DNA of 64,000 bases from Mytilus edulis (taxonomy: Eukaryota; Mollusca; Bivalvia; Mytilida; Mytilidae), in contig NC_092344.1 of assembly GCF_963676685.1 (NCBI RefSeq), positions 51,482,830-51,546,829 on the forward strand, in the 5' to 3' direction. A model generated the notes under the pieces. It had not been told where the DNA came from. It was given only the letters and a program-made list of their open reading frames with translations, and ran no database searches. Position numbers and translations under genes: made by a program. Below, piece after piece: positions 17,240 through 30,104 of the stretch (positions within the stretch are counted from its first letter, which is position 1; each line of letters opens with the position of its first letter).

Positions 17240-17245
17240 AAGATA

Positions 17246-18148
17246 TTGTACATACATGTATATTCATTGTTTTATAATGATCTTCATATTAATATTTGAT
17301 AATAACTGTTATATATTCAAGTAATACTTTTCATTAACCTTGAATTATAATCTTTTGTTAATTTTTGTGAATTTTGTCAACTTTGAATTGACAGGTAGGA
17401 GACTAATTAAGGTTTGTTTTTATTGCAATTACCAATTTAGTATAGCTGTAGGGAAATATATATGATAAAAGATAAATCAGACATGAAAGTTTATCTAATT
17501 AGCACAAACTAAATTAAAAGTTAGACAAATATGTTGTTTAAACTTTTTTTTGTATTTGGACTGGACGTGTAAAATGCAATGGTTTTTAGTACTTTAATAC
17601 ATATTGTTTACAATTTGATTAAACATTTCTATTAAAATTTAACATAGTTTTAACTGGTACAAATGTAACTTTATTTCATCCATATTTAAACTTCCATAAA
17701 TTGCAACTTGGAATACATATAAATTATGAAAGAGGTCAGAAGACAAACAAAAAAACTCTTGATTATGATATATCTTTATTAAATTTAATTCAAAATAATT
17801 TAGAGAACATTGGTGATAAAGTGTAATGTATATATATGTAGTGAAATTTGGTGTTTATTTAAATAGATGACATTTAATTTGAAGTTATGATTTTATAATT
17901 GAACCAAATAAAATACGTTCTCAAAAATGCTATAGTTATATTAAACGTTTATTCATCCACATCATTCAAAATGTTTTGTTTTTAAATTCATTGTAATCAG
18001 ATGTAATCATGATTACTTTGCCAATGTAATCATTAATTTAATCAGATACTTTCAGAAATGATGTAATCATTAATTTAATTTAATCGTACAAATGACAAAG
18101 TAATTGTAATTTAATCAATTACATTGAAAGTAATCGGACCCATCTCTG
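17246..18148. other. Right remainder of the hAT-like element, non-coding
   Basis: About 900 bp of AT-rich sequence contain no credible frame. The last 160 bp carry the alternating GTAATC and GATTAC words that mirror 300-475. This part and 290-666 would join at AAGATA to restore the element before the Polinton entered. Confidence 0.65.
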
Positions 18149-18540
18149 GTTTTGGATGAATAACGTGTCATGTCTTATTGTTTGAAGTTCAAAAAGTTAT
18201 ACCATTGCCTTTTAATACCATCATTGTCATCTTCCCGAATATAACTGTTATACCGAGTATGAATTTGCAATGCTATATTACGTGTCTTGGTATTTTGTAC
18301 ATCCAACATTCATGTAATTATTTTTGATATTTCTGTTATGGTTTTGGTTGAATAATGTGTTATGTCTTATCGTTTGTAGTTCAAATAATTATAAAATTGC
18401 ATTTTAATACCACCATTGTCATAAAAATTGTTTGGTCGAGTATTGTGAAAATAGTTGTATAAAGTTCTATATTGCACGTAAGTTACGTAAACGCGTCACT
18501 GTTTGTGATGTCCTTAGGTGTCTTTCGTTGATATAATATG

Positions 18541-19138
18541 TTCGTTGTTGTTCTGTGGTTTGTATGTTGTGTCGACTATTATATTATTTGTTTGTGTGTT
18601 TCACTGTGATAAATGTTCTTGCATGTGTTTGTTCTGTATATCTGTCATGTAGTGTTGTCATTTTAGCGATGTTTTTAACATTGTCATTAAGCGGGAGGGT
18701 TAGCAAGCCATTAAACCAATTTGAACCCACTATTTTTCTAAAAATGTTCTGACCATTCAGGAATATGGCAGTTGTAATCAAACAGCTCGTTTATGTATGT
18801 TGGCATTCATTTTTGTTTACTTCGGTATCCCTTTTGTTCGTTGTTGTTCTGTGGTTTGTATATGTTGCGTCGACTTTTATATTATTTGTTTGTGTGTTTC
18901 ATTGTGATAAATTTTCTTGCGTGTGTTTGTTCTGTATATCTGCCATGTAGTGTTGTCATTTTAGTGAATTTTTTAACATTGTCATTAAGCGGGCGGGAAA
19001 ACTAGCCATTAAACAAGTTTGAACCCACCATTTTTCTAAAAATGTCCTGACCATTCAGGAATATGGCAGTTATTATCAAACTGCTCGTTTATATATGTTG
19101 GCTCTTATTTTTGTTCACCTGGGTATTCCTGGTGTTCT
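18541..19138 (+). repeat. Two tandem units of about 296 bp
   Basis: The word TTCGTTGTTGTTCTGTGG opens units at 18,541 and 18,837. Each unit also holds CATGTAGTGTTGTCATTTTAG and TCAGGAATATGGCAGTT-like text. Short open frames here repeat from unit to unit and are not genes. The inverted arm carries a shortened version at about 59,800-60,180. Confidence 0.8.
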
Positions 19139-20308
19139 TTTTTCTCCACTTATAGCAGATATGTTTCCCTCGATTTTATTTTTTTTATTATTTATTTTTT
19201 TTTATCCGGACTTGTTTTCTCTCAATCTATTTATAATATTTGATCACAAGTATACTACTGTGGCCATTATTTAAAATTGTTGTTGTATCCAGTGTACAAT
19301 ATTACTTTAACTTGATCTAAATGGGTTAATGTCATTTCGGTTAGGTGTAAGTTACTAGTAACCATAAGAAATAAATTTTTAGCTATGGATTTTGAAGAGT
19401 AATATATCAAGTTTAAATTGAGTTAAAGATTTAAAAAATTCGTTGCAGAAAACTTAACATTCAAAGAGTAAATAAGGAATTGTTCAACGTTTTCAGTCAA
19501 GTTGACCTATTTGTAAACTGCATTTTGTGAATCTTTTGGCTGATTGAGGTTTCTCTCTTTTTTTATAAAGAAAGTTTATTAAGTTTCAGACTGAAAAATA
19601 AATAAATAAATTACAGAAATGTTCAAGAAAACTTTAATATGTTCCAGACCATCCTTGATGAACACATTGGCTTCATCATTAAGAAATGATACAAAATAAT
19701 ATACACTTGTTTCAAAAACAAAATAGTATATCATTTACTGAAATCAACCTATTGAACATCTTTAAAATAGTTTTTTCATCATGCTTATTTTTTTTCTTCA
19801 TATTATCTTACTCAGATGTATTGAACATTAGCCTTGTTCTTGACCGTTATATTAATGAACGGTAAACACATGGTTGCATTGTTATTATTCAACCATTTTT
19901 CTGCTTTTCTACGATGAGGGCCTATACGGAAACTAGTTTACCTGTATTTAATATAAGCATTGTTTGTACAAACAGACAGTCCAGTCCACTCATTAAATTT
20001 AATGATATAATAAAGATATAACAACACAACACTCATTGCACGTTAAACGAAGTATTATTATAAAATTATATTGAAATCAGCAGTATTGGCTAGAAGCCTA
20101 TGCGTATTTAAAATTGTTAGACCATTCGAACAATTAACAAGTTTTACTGAATCAGTGGGTCTTCAAAGTTTCTTTACATTGTTGTTGAAAGATTACAATT
20201 AAAGAAAGGGCAAGAAAGTCCGTCCAATCATATTTTAAAGATAAGCACAATACCCACTGATAAATGTTAACTTATCTTTCAAAACTATTCAAAAGTGTTC
20301 GAAAGTGT
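19139..20308. other. Non-coding arm sequence
   Basis: No gene is seen. The 19,650-20,290 part is a block found again, diverged, at about 23,870-24,090 and, inverted, at about 55,860-56,080 and 58,260-58,480. It is therefore a dispersed repeat within each arm. Confidence 0.6.
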
Positions 20309-22708
20309 TTTTTTTTTCAGTAGTCAGGCTTTTACAATCCCTTTACATCCCCACCTGACTATGGTGTTAAGGGGTTTGATATATATATACAACAAAAAAT
20401 TGACTACATTTTTTTTTCTTCTACTGTGAATATATATTATTTAAATATCAACATTATAATAAAAAGTGGAAAAGTAACAATCACACACACATACACACAC
20501 TCTCGCACTTGCATTAACAAAACATATATCAACTTGTGTATTGCAAGGAAAAAAGTTATCTTTGTAAAGATCTGCTCTTTATGAACTGTTAGTTTCATTT
20601 GTTATTTTATATGATTTGAATCAAAAGTAATGGTGCCTAATCAGTAAAAATGTAATCTACCGGGGCCCAGAATTTTTGAAAATAAGATGTGGTACCATTT
20701 TTCTTTGCTATATAATGTTCATTTTCCTGATATTTTCTTATTTTTGCTAATAGTCATATAATACTTGGTTTCTTTTCATACAATTTACATTTGTATATAT
20801 AGTTTTTTGCAATAATAATGATCAAATTCAACAGTAAACTCTCATTTTGAAGACCAAGAAAAATGTGCTTCTTAGATAAAATAAAGTTCACAAAATATCT
20901 TTTCAATTTTTGTGAAAAAGATTGCCATATGAAATGTGTTATTGGACATTCATGGAATAAATGCTCCATGGTTATATCGGAAACCTTACAAAAAGTATAA
21001 AGCTTTGAATCTTTAAGTTTGACTTTATACAAGAAAGCATTTGTTTGCAATTATTCTATGTAAAAATTTGTATTGAAAAGTTCTTAAATAAGTGTCTTTA
21101 CATGATTTTCTTCAAATAATATAATATTCTGACCAATCTGCAATTTCAATACCTAGTAATTCCTCCCATTGTAAGAACTTTTCTGTTGGCAGTTGCACAT
21201 TTCTGTTAACAAGATCTTTGTATACAAGCTTTGCTTTTTTGTTACACAATAAATTTTCCAAAAATTTATCAATACAGTTAAAAGTTTCAAAATTTACATG
21301 AGCAATGTTTTCTTTTACATGTTCTCTCATATACTTTGGAATGTTTGCAATGAGACCATAATACTTTAAAAAAAATATTTTTTTGAAGTCTTGGTCCTGT
21401 CTGATCAACATTACAAAAGTCCTTAGTCTCTAAGTTAATAAGGTCAAACAAAGACTGCACTCCCCTTCTCTGCCACTGAATACAGTATGGAAAATCTACT
21501 AGAGGTGCGAAATTTAAAATATCTAATGATAAAATACCTTGGACAGAAATATATTGGTAACAGGCTTTGCTACATGAAAGCTAAAAAATACATCCCTCCA
21601 AAAAGGATTGCTAAGACTATCAGAGATTTCTCTGAGTTTCTCCTTTGGAAAATGCAATACTCTTTCTCCACCATACTATTCAAGGTTTTTTAATAAAAAT
21701 GATTGCCAACTACCATATAAATTGGATGAAAACCTCTTTATCCAGCCAATCTTAAGGTATATATTAAAATAAAGTATATTAATCATATTTAAACCTCCTT
21801 GTGGAATATCTCCAATTAAAGAACTTCATCTTATTCGATCAGGTTTTCGATTCCATATGAATTGAAAGAATAAAGTATTCAATTCATTTAATTTTGATTC
21901 TGGCAAGTTGGGAAGTGCAGTCAACAGGTGAATTAATTTTGGAAGTGCCAAAGTCATGATAACAGTTATCTTTCCCATTAGGGTTAATTTTCTATGTTGC
22001 CAACTCTTAAGAATGCCTGACACTTCCTTTATCTTTTTGGGGAAATTAATTTCTCGCATACTGTCAAGATCTAAAGAGAATTCAATTACCCAAAAGTTTA
22101 AAATTTGATGAGCACCACTGAAGTTTTAAATCAGGACAGAGAATCAGATCTGAACAATTTTTATTCCCAACTCACACAGCTTTAGTTTTAGAAGAATTAA
22201 TTTTTAACCCAGATACTTTTTGGAAAGAGTCAAAACAATCTAAAGTCTCCCTCAAAGAGGTTTCAGTTCCATCTAAAACAAGGAAAGTGTTATCAGCATA
22301 TTGACTCAAACGGGATTCATTTTCATAAACAATAGTTCCATTTATTTTGGGGTTTGACCTTATTTTCATAGAAAGTAACTCAACACCTATATTAAAAAGG
22401 TAAGGGGAGAGGGGGTCACCTTGTATACAGCTTCTCTCCAAATTAAAGAAGCTTGAAAGATGGCCGTTATGTATAACACAACTTGATGCTTTCAAATAAA
22501 ATACTTCAAACCATTTGCATATAGATGGTCCGAAATTGAAACTCTTCAATGCTTTTTTCAAAAAAGATCATTCAATAGAGTCAAAAGCCTTTTCAAAATC
22601 TACAAGTAGTAATAGACCAGTTTTGTTATGCTTTTCTAGATAGTGCATCAAATCATACAAAAGACGCGTATTCTTACCCATAAATCTATCCTTTATAAAG
22701 CCTTTCTG
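20309..22708 (-). mobile_element. Truncated LINE (L1/Tx1-like), degenerate
   Basis: Reading on the minus strand, a reverse transcriptase begins near 22,708 with LQLQKGFIKDRFMGKNTR. It continues with LLVDFEKAFDSIE (catalytic D; the next Trp codon is now a stop), CIQGDPLSPYLF, and QYADNTFLVLDG, where the second catalytic Asp of YADD is Asn. A thumb region (SWQHRKLTLMGKITVI, 21,826-22,059) and a C-terminal HECPITHFIWQSF (about 20,950) follow, split by stops and frameshifts. The 3' end shows a T run at about 20,309-20,318 on the plus strand, equal to a poly(A) tail. The 5' part is missing. The right arm lacks it, so it inserted after the arms diverged. It is inactive. Confidence 0.82.
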
Positions 22709-23380
22709 AAGTTGAAGAGCATTAAGGACCAAAAATTCCTAAAAGTTTTGCCAAATACAGCTAAGGTAATCTATTCCTGAGGTAGAAAAGCCTTAGTATT
22801 TCAAAATTTCAAAGTTTTGTTAACAGTTAATTTATATTTATGAACATATCAATGATAACTCAAGTCAACACAAAAGTGCTGACTACTGGGCTGGTGACAC
22901 CCTCGTGAAATAAATCTCCACCAGCAGTGGTATCGACCCAGTGGTTGTAAATAAACTCATCATAGATACCAGGATTCAAATTTAATATTAACGCCAGACG
23001 CACGTTTCGTTTTCAAAAGACTCATCAGTGACGTTCGAATAAAAAAATGTTGAAAATGCCAAATAAAGTACGAAGTTGAGCATTGAGGACCAAAAATTCC
23101 TAACAGTTTTGCCAAATACAGCTAAGGTTATTTATTCCTGAGGTAGAAAAGCCTTATTAATTCAAAATTTCAAAGTTTTGTTAACAGTTAATTTATAATT
23201 ATGAACATATCAATGATAAATGAAGTCAACACAGAAGTGCTGACTACTGGGCTGGTGATACCCTCGGTGAAATAAATCTCCACCAGCAGTGGCATCAACC
23301 CAGTGTTTGTTAATAAACTCATCAGAGATACCAGGATTCAAATTTTATATTTACGCCAGACGCGCTATTGTGTTCGATCT
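22709..23380. repeat. Two tandem copies of a dispersed bivalve-type repeat
   Basis: Units begin near 22,722 and 23,085, each with ACCAAAAATTCCTAA, TTTTGCCAAATACAGCTAAGG, a CACCAGCAGTGG block and an end near CCAGGATTCAAATTT. The inverted arm has one to two copies at 56,560-56,990, ending in a GACGAAACGCGCGTCTGGCG motif. The repeat is non-coding. Confidence 0.75.
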
Positions 23381-24750
23381 CTTTCATATTTGGATAACAG
23401 TTTATTTTTTTTAGTTTATCAAACTGATTGGTTACCAATGTTTATTTAAACTTTCTTTCATATTTTGCAGTGTTCGTTTGAGAGTTATCTCAAAGACAAT
23501 GCATACATAAAATACATGATATGAAGTATATAGGTCGTGGACGGGTACCAATCGTGGAATGTATTAAGATTGCACAGACGGAACAGCAGTGATTGATTAG
23601 AATTTAAGAGTTCGTGTTGCTCAGTTTATTGTTTTATATACTGTTTTATACTGTTGTTTGTCCTTTCGTCGTTTTTTCGTTTTTAGAGACGGATTTGAAA
23701 GCTGCCTACGAAATATTCACTTTAGTATCTTCATAATCTCTTTCATTAGCTTCTTATTCATAGAAATCGTATACGCCACCGCTGAAATTGAATCACTCTG
23801 TCTCCCAGGTAGGACTATAAATCAGATATAACATTCAATGCAGGTCTAACAAAATATCATTATAAAATAGAAATCAGCAGTATTTGTTAGAAGCCTATGC
23901 GTATTTGAAATTGTTAGACCATTGGAACATTTAGCAAGTTTTACTGAATAAGTGGGTCTTAAAAGTTTCTTGTCATTGTTGTTGAAAGATTACAATTAGA
24001 GAAAGAGCGAGAAAGTTTGTCCAATCATATTTTTAAAGATAAGCACAATACCCACTGATTAAATGTTATCTAACACTAACACTAACTGTAAAACCCTTCA
24101 ACGGTATTCAAAAGCTTTTAGTACCTTCCACCCAACAACCTAATTAAACTAACGTCTGAGACAGCATTTAGCAAATTCCATTTCAGTCAGCTTCATGAGA
24201 TTTACCCTTGTTAAAATTCCGCATATTGTCGAACACCTGCATGTGTGCTTCATATATGAATAATACTAACGAGTTTATTAAAAGTGAATTGATATCTTCA
24301 AATTTATTGTGTTGAAGTGATAAAATATACAGTTATGATACATTAATGGTGAAATATACAGTAATGATAAAATACATTGTACATTTACCTAGTAAATACA
24401 CATTCAAAAAAAGGGGATTGTAACTTGTTGTTGAGCAAAATTTAAGGAAAGACCATTTAATCACATAAGATATAATCAGAAATCATAAAGCTGAAAATAT
24501 GTTGGACAGACATTTCCTTTTATCAATACAAAATAGTGTATATAAAACATTCATCAAAGGTTTTTTTATAAAAATAACTAACTTCCAGATATATTTTAAA
24601 AGCGCAAGTCTATTCAACTGCCAAAACCATACTTTATCTACCAACCGAACGACTTGGTACGTTTTTGGGAGAAACAAATACCTTTTTTCGAATATAAACA
24701 CAAGCGCTGTTAGAAAAAAAAATATGCATAAAAATCTCTCAAAACGTTTT
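23381..24750. other. Arm sequence downstream of the left cwo copy
   Basis: No gene is seen. It is matched by about 55,180-56,560 in the other arm. A TTTATT at 24,303-24,308 is the minus-strand AATAAA, a likely poly(A) signal of the left cwo gene. It lies about 445 bp after the ancestral stop and is conserved in the right arm. Confidence 0.55.
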
Positions 24751-27246
24751 CTATGAATTTTCATGACATCGTTCCTCTTTCTGTCCTTCTAAGGCACATA
24801 TGAGCTGCTGTTCTACCTGTGTGTGTATAGAAACAGTCGGACCACAGAAATTCACAGGGATACTAATGGGATGATATGCTGTTGATCCCTTGGAATCGTC
24901 TTTAAACACACTTTTGAAATGTGTATGAGGTATTGATACGGGAACATAATGCGTTCCAAGAGGATGAAGTACAAAGGCAGGTTAAGGCACTAGTTTTGAA
25001 TCAAAACGACCATCCTTCCCAAAGTCATTCTGGTAACGTGGAATTTTATTTTTCTTGGAACAACTATTTGTAGAACTTTTTTCAGATCCTAAATATTGAC
25101 TGTATTCAGTGCTTGGGCTTGAAGTACTGTAGCTTACTATTTTTCGCTTTCCTTGTTCATTTTCATTCTCCATTGAATCTGAAGATCTTTCACTTTTTGG
25201 ATCCCAAGGACTTCTTTCTTTAGAAAACCTTTTTGTTATATTGTGCTTAAATTTGTACGCATGTGACTTGTGGTAATCATTCTTGCTGCCATTACTGCCT
25301 TCGGATGAATTCTCCTCACTAGAGTATAAACTGCCTGTAGAGTTGTTACGTTCATCTCTATCTGCTGTATCTCCCTGAACTGACTGTAGTGTAATGCATG
25401 ATACGCTTCCTTCTGACAATGACTGGCTTCTAATGCTGCTGTATCCTGATGTTCGGCTTGATGTTTGTTCTGTTCGCTTCAGCAGGGTACAAATATGTTC
25501 ATCTTGTTTTATCATTGCAATGTTGTTTTCTGAAATTTCAATGCTAAAATTTGAAACTGGTGCCTCTGACGTCAAAGAATCAGTAGGCTTTACATCTTGG
25601 ATATCAGATGCAGTTTTTACTAAAAATAGAAAACAATTAAATGAAATGTCTGTACTACCGTAACGAAAAACAGACGGGAGAGAAAACCTTATCACATTAT
25701 TATCTAAGACAGGGGGTCATCTAGACCATTCTAGTTTATTCATCTTAAAATGGTTTAAATTCATTTTTATTCATGATTAGCAACATTTTACAATAAGTCT
25801 TAAAAATTATCAAATAACGAGAAATTTGTTGATCAATTTTATATACAAAAAAATATTAAACTGTTACACCAGGAGCACATGATACGTTCGCAGTGTGTGT
25901 TCAAGATAAGAAATCAAATAATTAAATCATTATTCAGAATGTGCTTACTAAGTAATAAAATATACTACATAGCTTTTATATAAATATAAAACACATGTTC
26001 ATATTCCTATTTGTTTGGAAGCAAATTGGACATGGTGGATACACAACAATCAAACTAACCAAAATCTCCGATTAAACAATGAATACTGATTACACCATAA
26101 ACAAGTATAATATTTCAAACTTCTTCGTAGTTAAGGTTGCGCCCAAACTCTCTTACAGACAATGCAATGACTGTTTGCATAACCAGCAACCTTAACACAT
26201 GTTAGTGCTATTTATGTAACATCCAAGACAAAACCATTGATATGACAATGTAAAACATTCATCATGCAGAACATTAGTGAAAAACTAGTACTGGAACATT
26301 GCCTGTCAACTCGTCAACCAATCTTAAACATAACCGAAGATTATTTTGAAAATTGCACCACCAGTTTTAAAATGGCTCATCTCTATTCATACACATCTGT
26401 TCAGATATTCAGATAAACTACCGAACAACTGGTCATGGAATTTTCTTAATGACTTTCACTTATGCCTAAGACTGTGAAGAAGAAGTCGCAATTGATATGG
26501 AATTTATGGAACATGTACACTGTATTACAGACTATTGTTCAGACAATGACACATGGTGAAAATTTAAAAACTAAAATAAACAACCAAAATAACTACACAG
26601 ACAAAGAAGACTACTAGTATTACACATGTATTAGTTAAAGTTAAATACATGTCATTTCAGCAAATTAGACCGAAAGAGACTATAAAGTACAATACCAGAG
26701 AAGAAATATTAGATTATCAGTAGAGTGCATATGCATCAATGCAACTGTGTTATCTCTTTATCTTTTGGTGTAAGCTTCATAGCACAGAGCTATGAGTTTG
26801 AGTCGTAGAAAAAATATTCGTCAGTTTAAAAGAGAAAAATGCATCCTGAAAAGTAAAATCACAAAAATACTGGACTTACAGGAAAATCAATTCGGAAAGT
26901 CCATAAACACATGGCAAAATCAAAAAACAAAACGCATCAAAAACGAATGGACAAGAACTGTCATATTCCTGACTTGGTACAGGCATTTTCAAATGTAGAA
27001 AATTCTGGATTAAACCTGGTTTTATAGCGCTAACCCTCTCACTTTGATGAAAACAGCTTTATAAGAAAATTGCAAAATGTGAAAAAAAAGTTTATCGTTA
27101 ATAATGAAACTTGCCCTTCAAGTCCAATATCGCAAATTTTAACTTTTTTTTTTATAAAACAAGAATGTTATCCATAGGTTGCTATGCCCCATTACCAATA
27201 TCATATATTTTTTTTATCACAACGCTCCAAAAAGGTTAATTGGGAG

Positions 27247-27490
27247 TATCGGTGGCAAAGTGGTCTTATTAGTTGATCTACAGTATTACTAGCCTGTAAG
27301 AATTCATGTTAAGTTTGAACCCCACACATGACAGGTGTGTTCGACTCCAAACTTGATTTACTAGGATTGTCAGTTTTCTTGTCCGCGGTCGGTGGTGTTC
27401 TCCCGTCACTAAAACTTCCACTTCCAATGAAAACTGACAGCCAAATATGAACAAGAGTGTTTAAAGTGGCGTGAATCACCAACAATCACT
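27247..27490 (+). mobile_element. tRNA-derived SINE in left cwo intron 5
   Basis: TGGCAAAGTGG near 27,251 matches an RNA polymerase III A box, and AGTTTGAACCCC near 27,312 a B box at normal tRNA spacing. A conserved body with TTCTTGTCCGCGGTCGGTGG follows. The inverted arm carries the same element at about 52,370-52,615. It is too diverged to be a working tRNA gene. Confidence 0.65.
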
Positions 27491-30104
27491 CAATCATTTT
27501 CTGGTTTGTTTGAACAAAATGCGTTTGGGGAAAGTTATGAAAATTAATGCTCTTTGAATGTCAACCGCATATCTTTAAGCAGATTGTTTTTCAAATTTTA
27601 TGAACATTTATCTACCATTCATTTTGTAAATGCATTATATCTTTTAAATCCATACTATATTGCGTGTATAAATAAGTATCAATAGATAAAAAAAAATAGA
27701 AATTGCCAAAGTGGTTTTGTTAAATTTCGTATCCATTGATTAGTTTCAAATAGATTTGTAAAATATAATTTTCGGTTTTATCTTTAATTTCTAAAAGCGT
27801 TTAGGTTAGAAGTTACGGATTGCTTTTAACATTTGTTTTTTAACTTCGTTTAAACTATGTAATTTTAGAATTGTTTGCTGTAAGTTCTCTTTGTTTATGA
27901 TCATATGATATTTGACCGTTGATTGTATGTACAACGTAAGTAGGTTGGTTACAATCGAATTAGTTTGGACTTAATCTTTGACCTCATACTTTATCGAAAA
28001 CTGCAGTGTCCTCTTCGAACGCATGGAATTTAAAAATAGTTGGTTTTAATTTTGAGAAATAATATAGTTCTCACTGACCCTTCAGGAAAGATGAGCTTAA
28101 TATCAACATCATTTCACAACATTAATAAGAATGGTTAATACCTGTTGATAATCTAAGATGTTTCTTACTGCTATGATCTAAAAAAGTTGTAATTTTCTGA
28201 AAGAATTCATCTCTAAGATCCATCCCTTCAGTGTCAATTAAATGTCGAAGTATTTCCTCCTGACATTCTTTGTATCCCATGTAAAACTTTTCTTGACAGC
28301 ATGGGTTTGATCCACCACAATCCGAAGATAACTCTTTCTCCATCATTTCTAAAATTATTCCAATGCAAAAATTGTCAATTGATAGCTCTATATGTTGTAT
28401 GTATGATGTTTGAGAAGAACAATATAACAAGGAAAAGAAACAACTGAATTTAGTTGCTTGGATTCATTAATATAAAGGTATAATTAATCTATCAAACATT
28501 GTGCTTTGGATGATCATTAAATGACAATAGTCTGTAAGATATGAGTACCAGTATTTTAGAAATTAGTCAAATATGTCTTCTTTAGGTCTTCCAAATTTTT
28601 GGCATGCCATGCAAAACTGATAAAGCTTCCAAATGGCTTAAGCTTGATACATTGTCCTTAATATTAAGATATGAGAAAAGGCCTTCTCTAAAAAGATAAT
28701 TTGGTGCAGCGTGGGTAATAAGATGTTTAATTTATTAAAAACATATAAATTTGATTAAGGTCTTGGCTTATTTCTTACTTAGGGTAACAAAATATTTCAA
28801 TAACCTGGAAGCATCTGCTTTATTATAAGGTCGATCTGTTCAATTAGTTGACATTTATTCCATTTATTATGAAATCATTGTTGGAGAATTATTGGAATGG
28901 GTAATGCAAGTGCGTCTATCAACATGTTGATATATTCCAAAAATCACTTACTTACAAAACCGAAAGACTATGACCATGACTAGTATATCATATTTATATC
29001 TATCCATGATAATCTGTAAATATGCCTACACTGATATTGGAAGCAGGATATATATATACTCATGTGATTAATTGAATAGCAATGACCCATTTTAAGTTCT
29101 TATATTCATTAAATCCCGTGTAAAATAATCCTTAAATCTTTAATTCTGAATGCTAAAATTCCTCTTAAATGAAAGTATATGGAAGTATGTCTTTTGGAAA
29201 GGAGCATAATGTCCTGCTTCATCGTTGGAAACCTATTTTTGGCAAAATATCACATCTCTAATGTTGAACTGAAACTATTAAATACACTAACTGTTAATAT
29301 ATTTCATACCTCTAAAATTATGCAAGTTCAACAGGTTTCGTATAAGCTTGGATGCAATTTCTATAATCTCCGTCTTCTCAATACGACCTTGACCCTGACA
29401 TATATTATTGAATCTAATTTTAAATTGACATATGCATTTTTTTAAAATCATTTATATGTTTATATTTTCTCATTTCTGAGGATCGAGGAATAGTTCATTT
29501 ACTTCGTTAAACTTCATTTCTTGGTTTTGAACAATCATGCCGAAAAGGCAATAATAAATTAGTAATTGAATGTACATTAACAAAATCTACGAAATCAAAT
29601 TCCCACAAAAAGATGTAATAAAGAAAGTTAAAGCTATAATCTCTGTTGACAAAATTACCATAAACCAAGTCATATCAACATTCAGTTTTTAAACTCAGCG
29701 AAGTAAGAATAAAATAATTTAGTATTCTACCTGTTTCAAATAACTTGATGGGATAAGCCGACTGAGTTCTGCCAAGCAATTATTCATGCGATCTCGTCTC
29801 CTCTTCTCTATGATTCTGTGTGACATTGGATCCTAAAATTATACATGATACATATAATGTCAGTTTTAATAATTATACCACAAACGATAACCATAGTACT
29901 CTACCATAAAATATTTGGTTAGGCAGTGCGTTGACAATGGTTGGGTCTTCATTGTGCATTTTTGTTCTAACAAAAAAGTCAACTTTTTCAAAGTTTCAAC
30001 CTTATTTTTAGTACAATAATTTTACAGCCAAACTGAAGAGTAAAGCTGTCATTATTACAGAACAGAAAAAACCCTCAGGTGTAGGCATGTTATTGGAAAC
30101 AATA

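Larger units (their letters stand above)
290..18148. mobile_element. Non-autonomous hAT-like element hosting the Polinton
   Basis: The sequence GTTTTGGA at 282-289 recurs exactly at 18,149-18,156, giving an 8-bp target duplication. The ends just inside, CAGACTTGGGG at the left and CAGAGATGGG read inward from the right, are imperfect inverted repeats of hAT type. Both subterminal regions (300-475 and 17,990-18,140) are full of alternating GTAATC and GATTAC words, a frequent hAT subterminal pattern. Without the Polinton the element is only about 1.3 kb. I see no transposase in it, so it would need one supplied in trans. The equivalent place in the inverted copy near 60,545 reads straight through as an empty site. 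Confidence 0.72.

Noticed and set aside
18555..19005. Several small frames with hydrophobic Cys/Val-rich text
   Set aside because: They repeat in each 296-bp tandem unit and in the inverted arm with frame breaks; they are repeat shadows.
25394..25663. Antisense frame over cwo exon 6 (also 54,290-54,535)
   Set aside because: It lies opposite a conserved coding exon and owes its openness to Ser-rich codons; no domain.
27247..27330. Functional tRNA gene
   Set aside because: A and B boxes are present, but no cloverleaf with a proper acceptor stem could be drawn; a SINE body follows.
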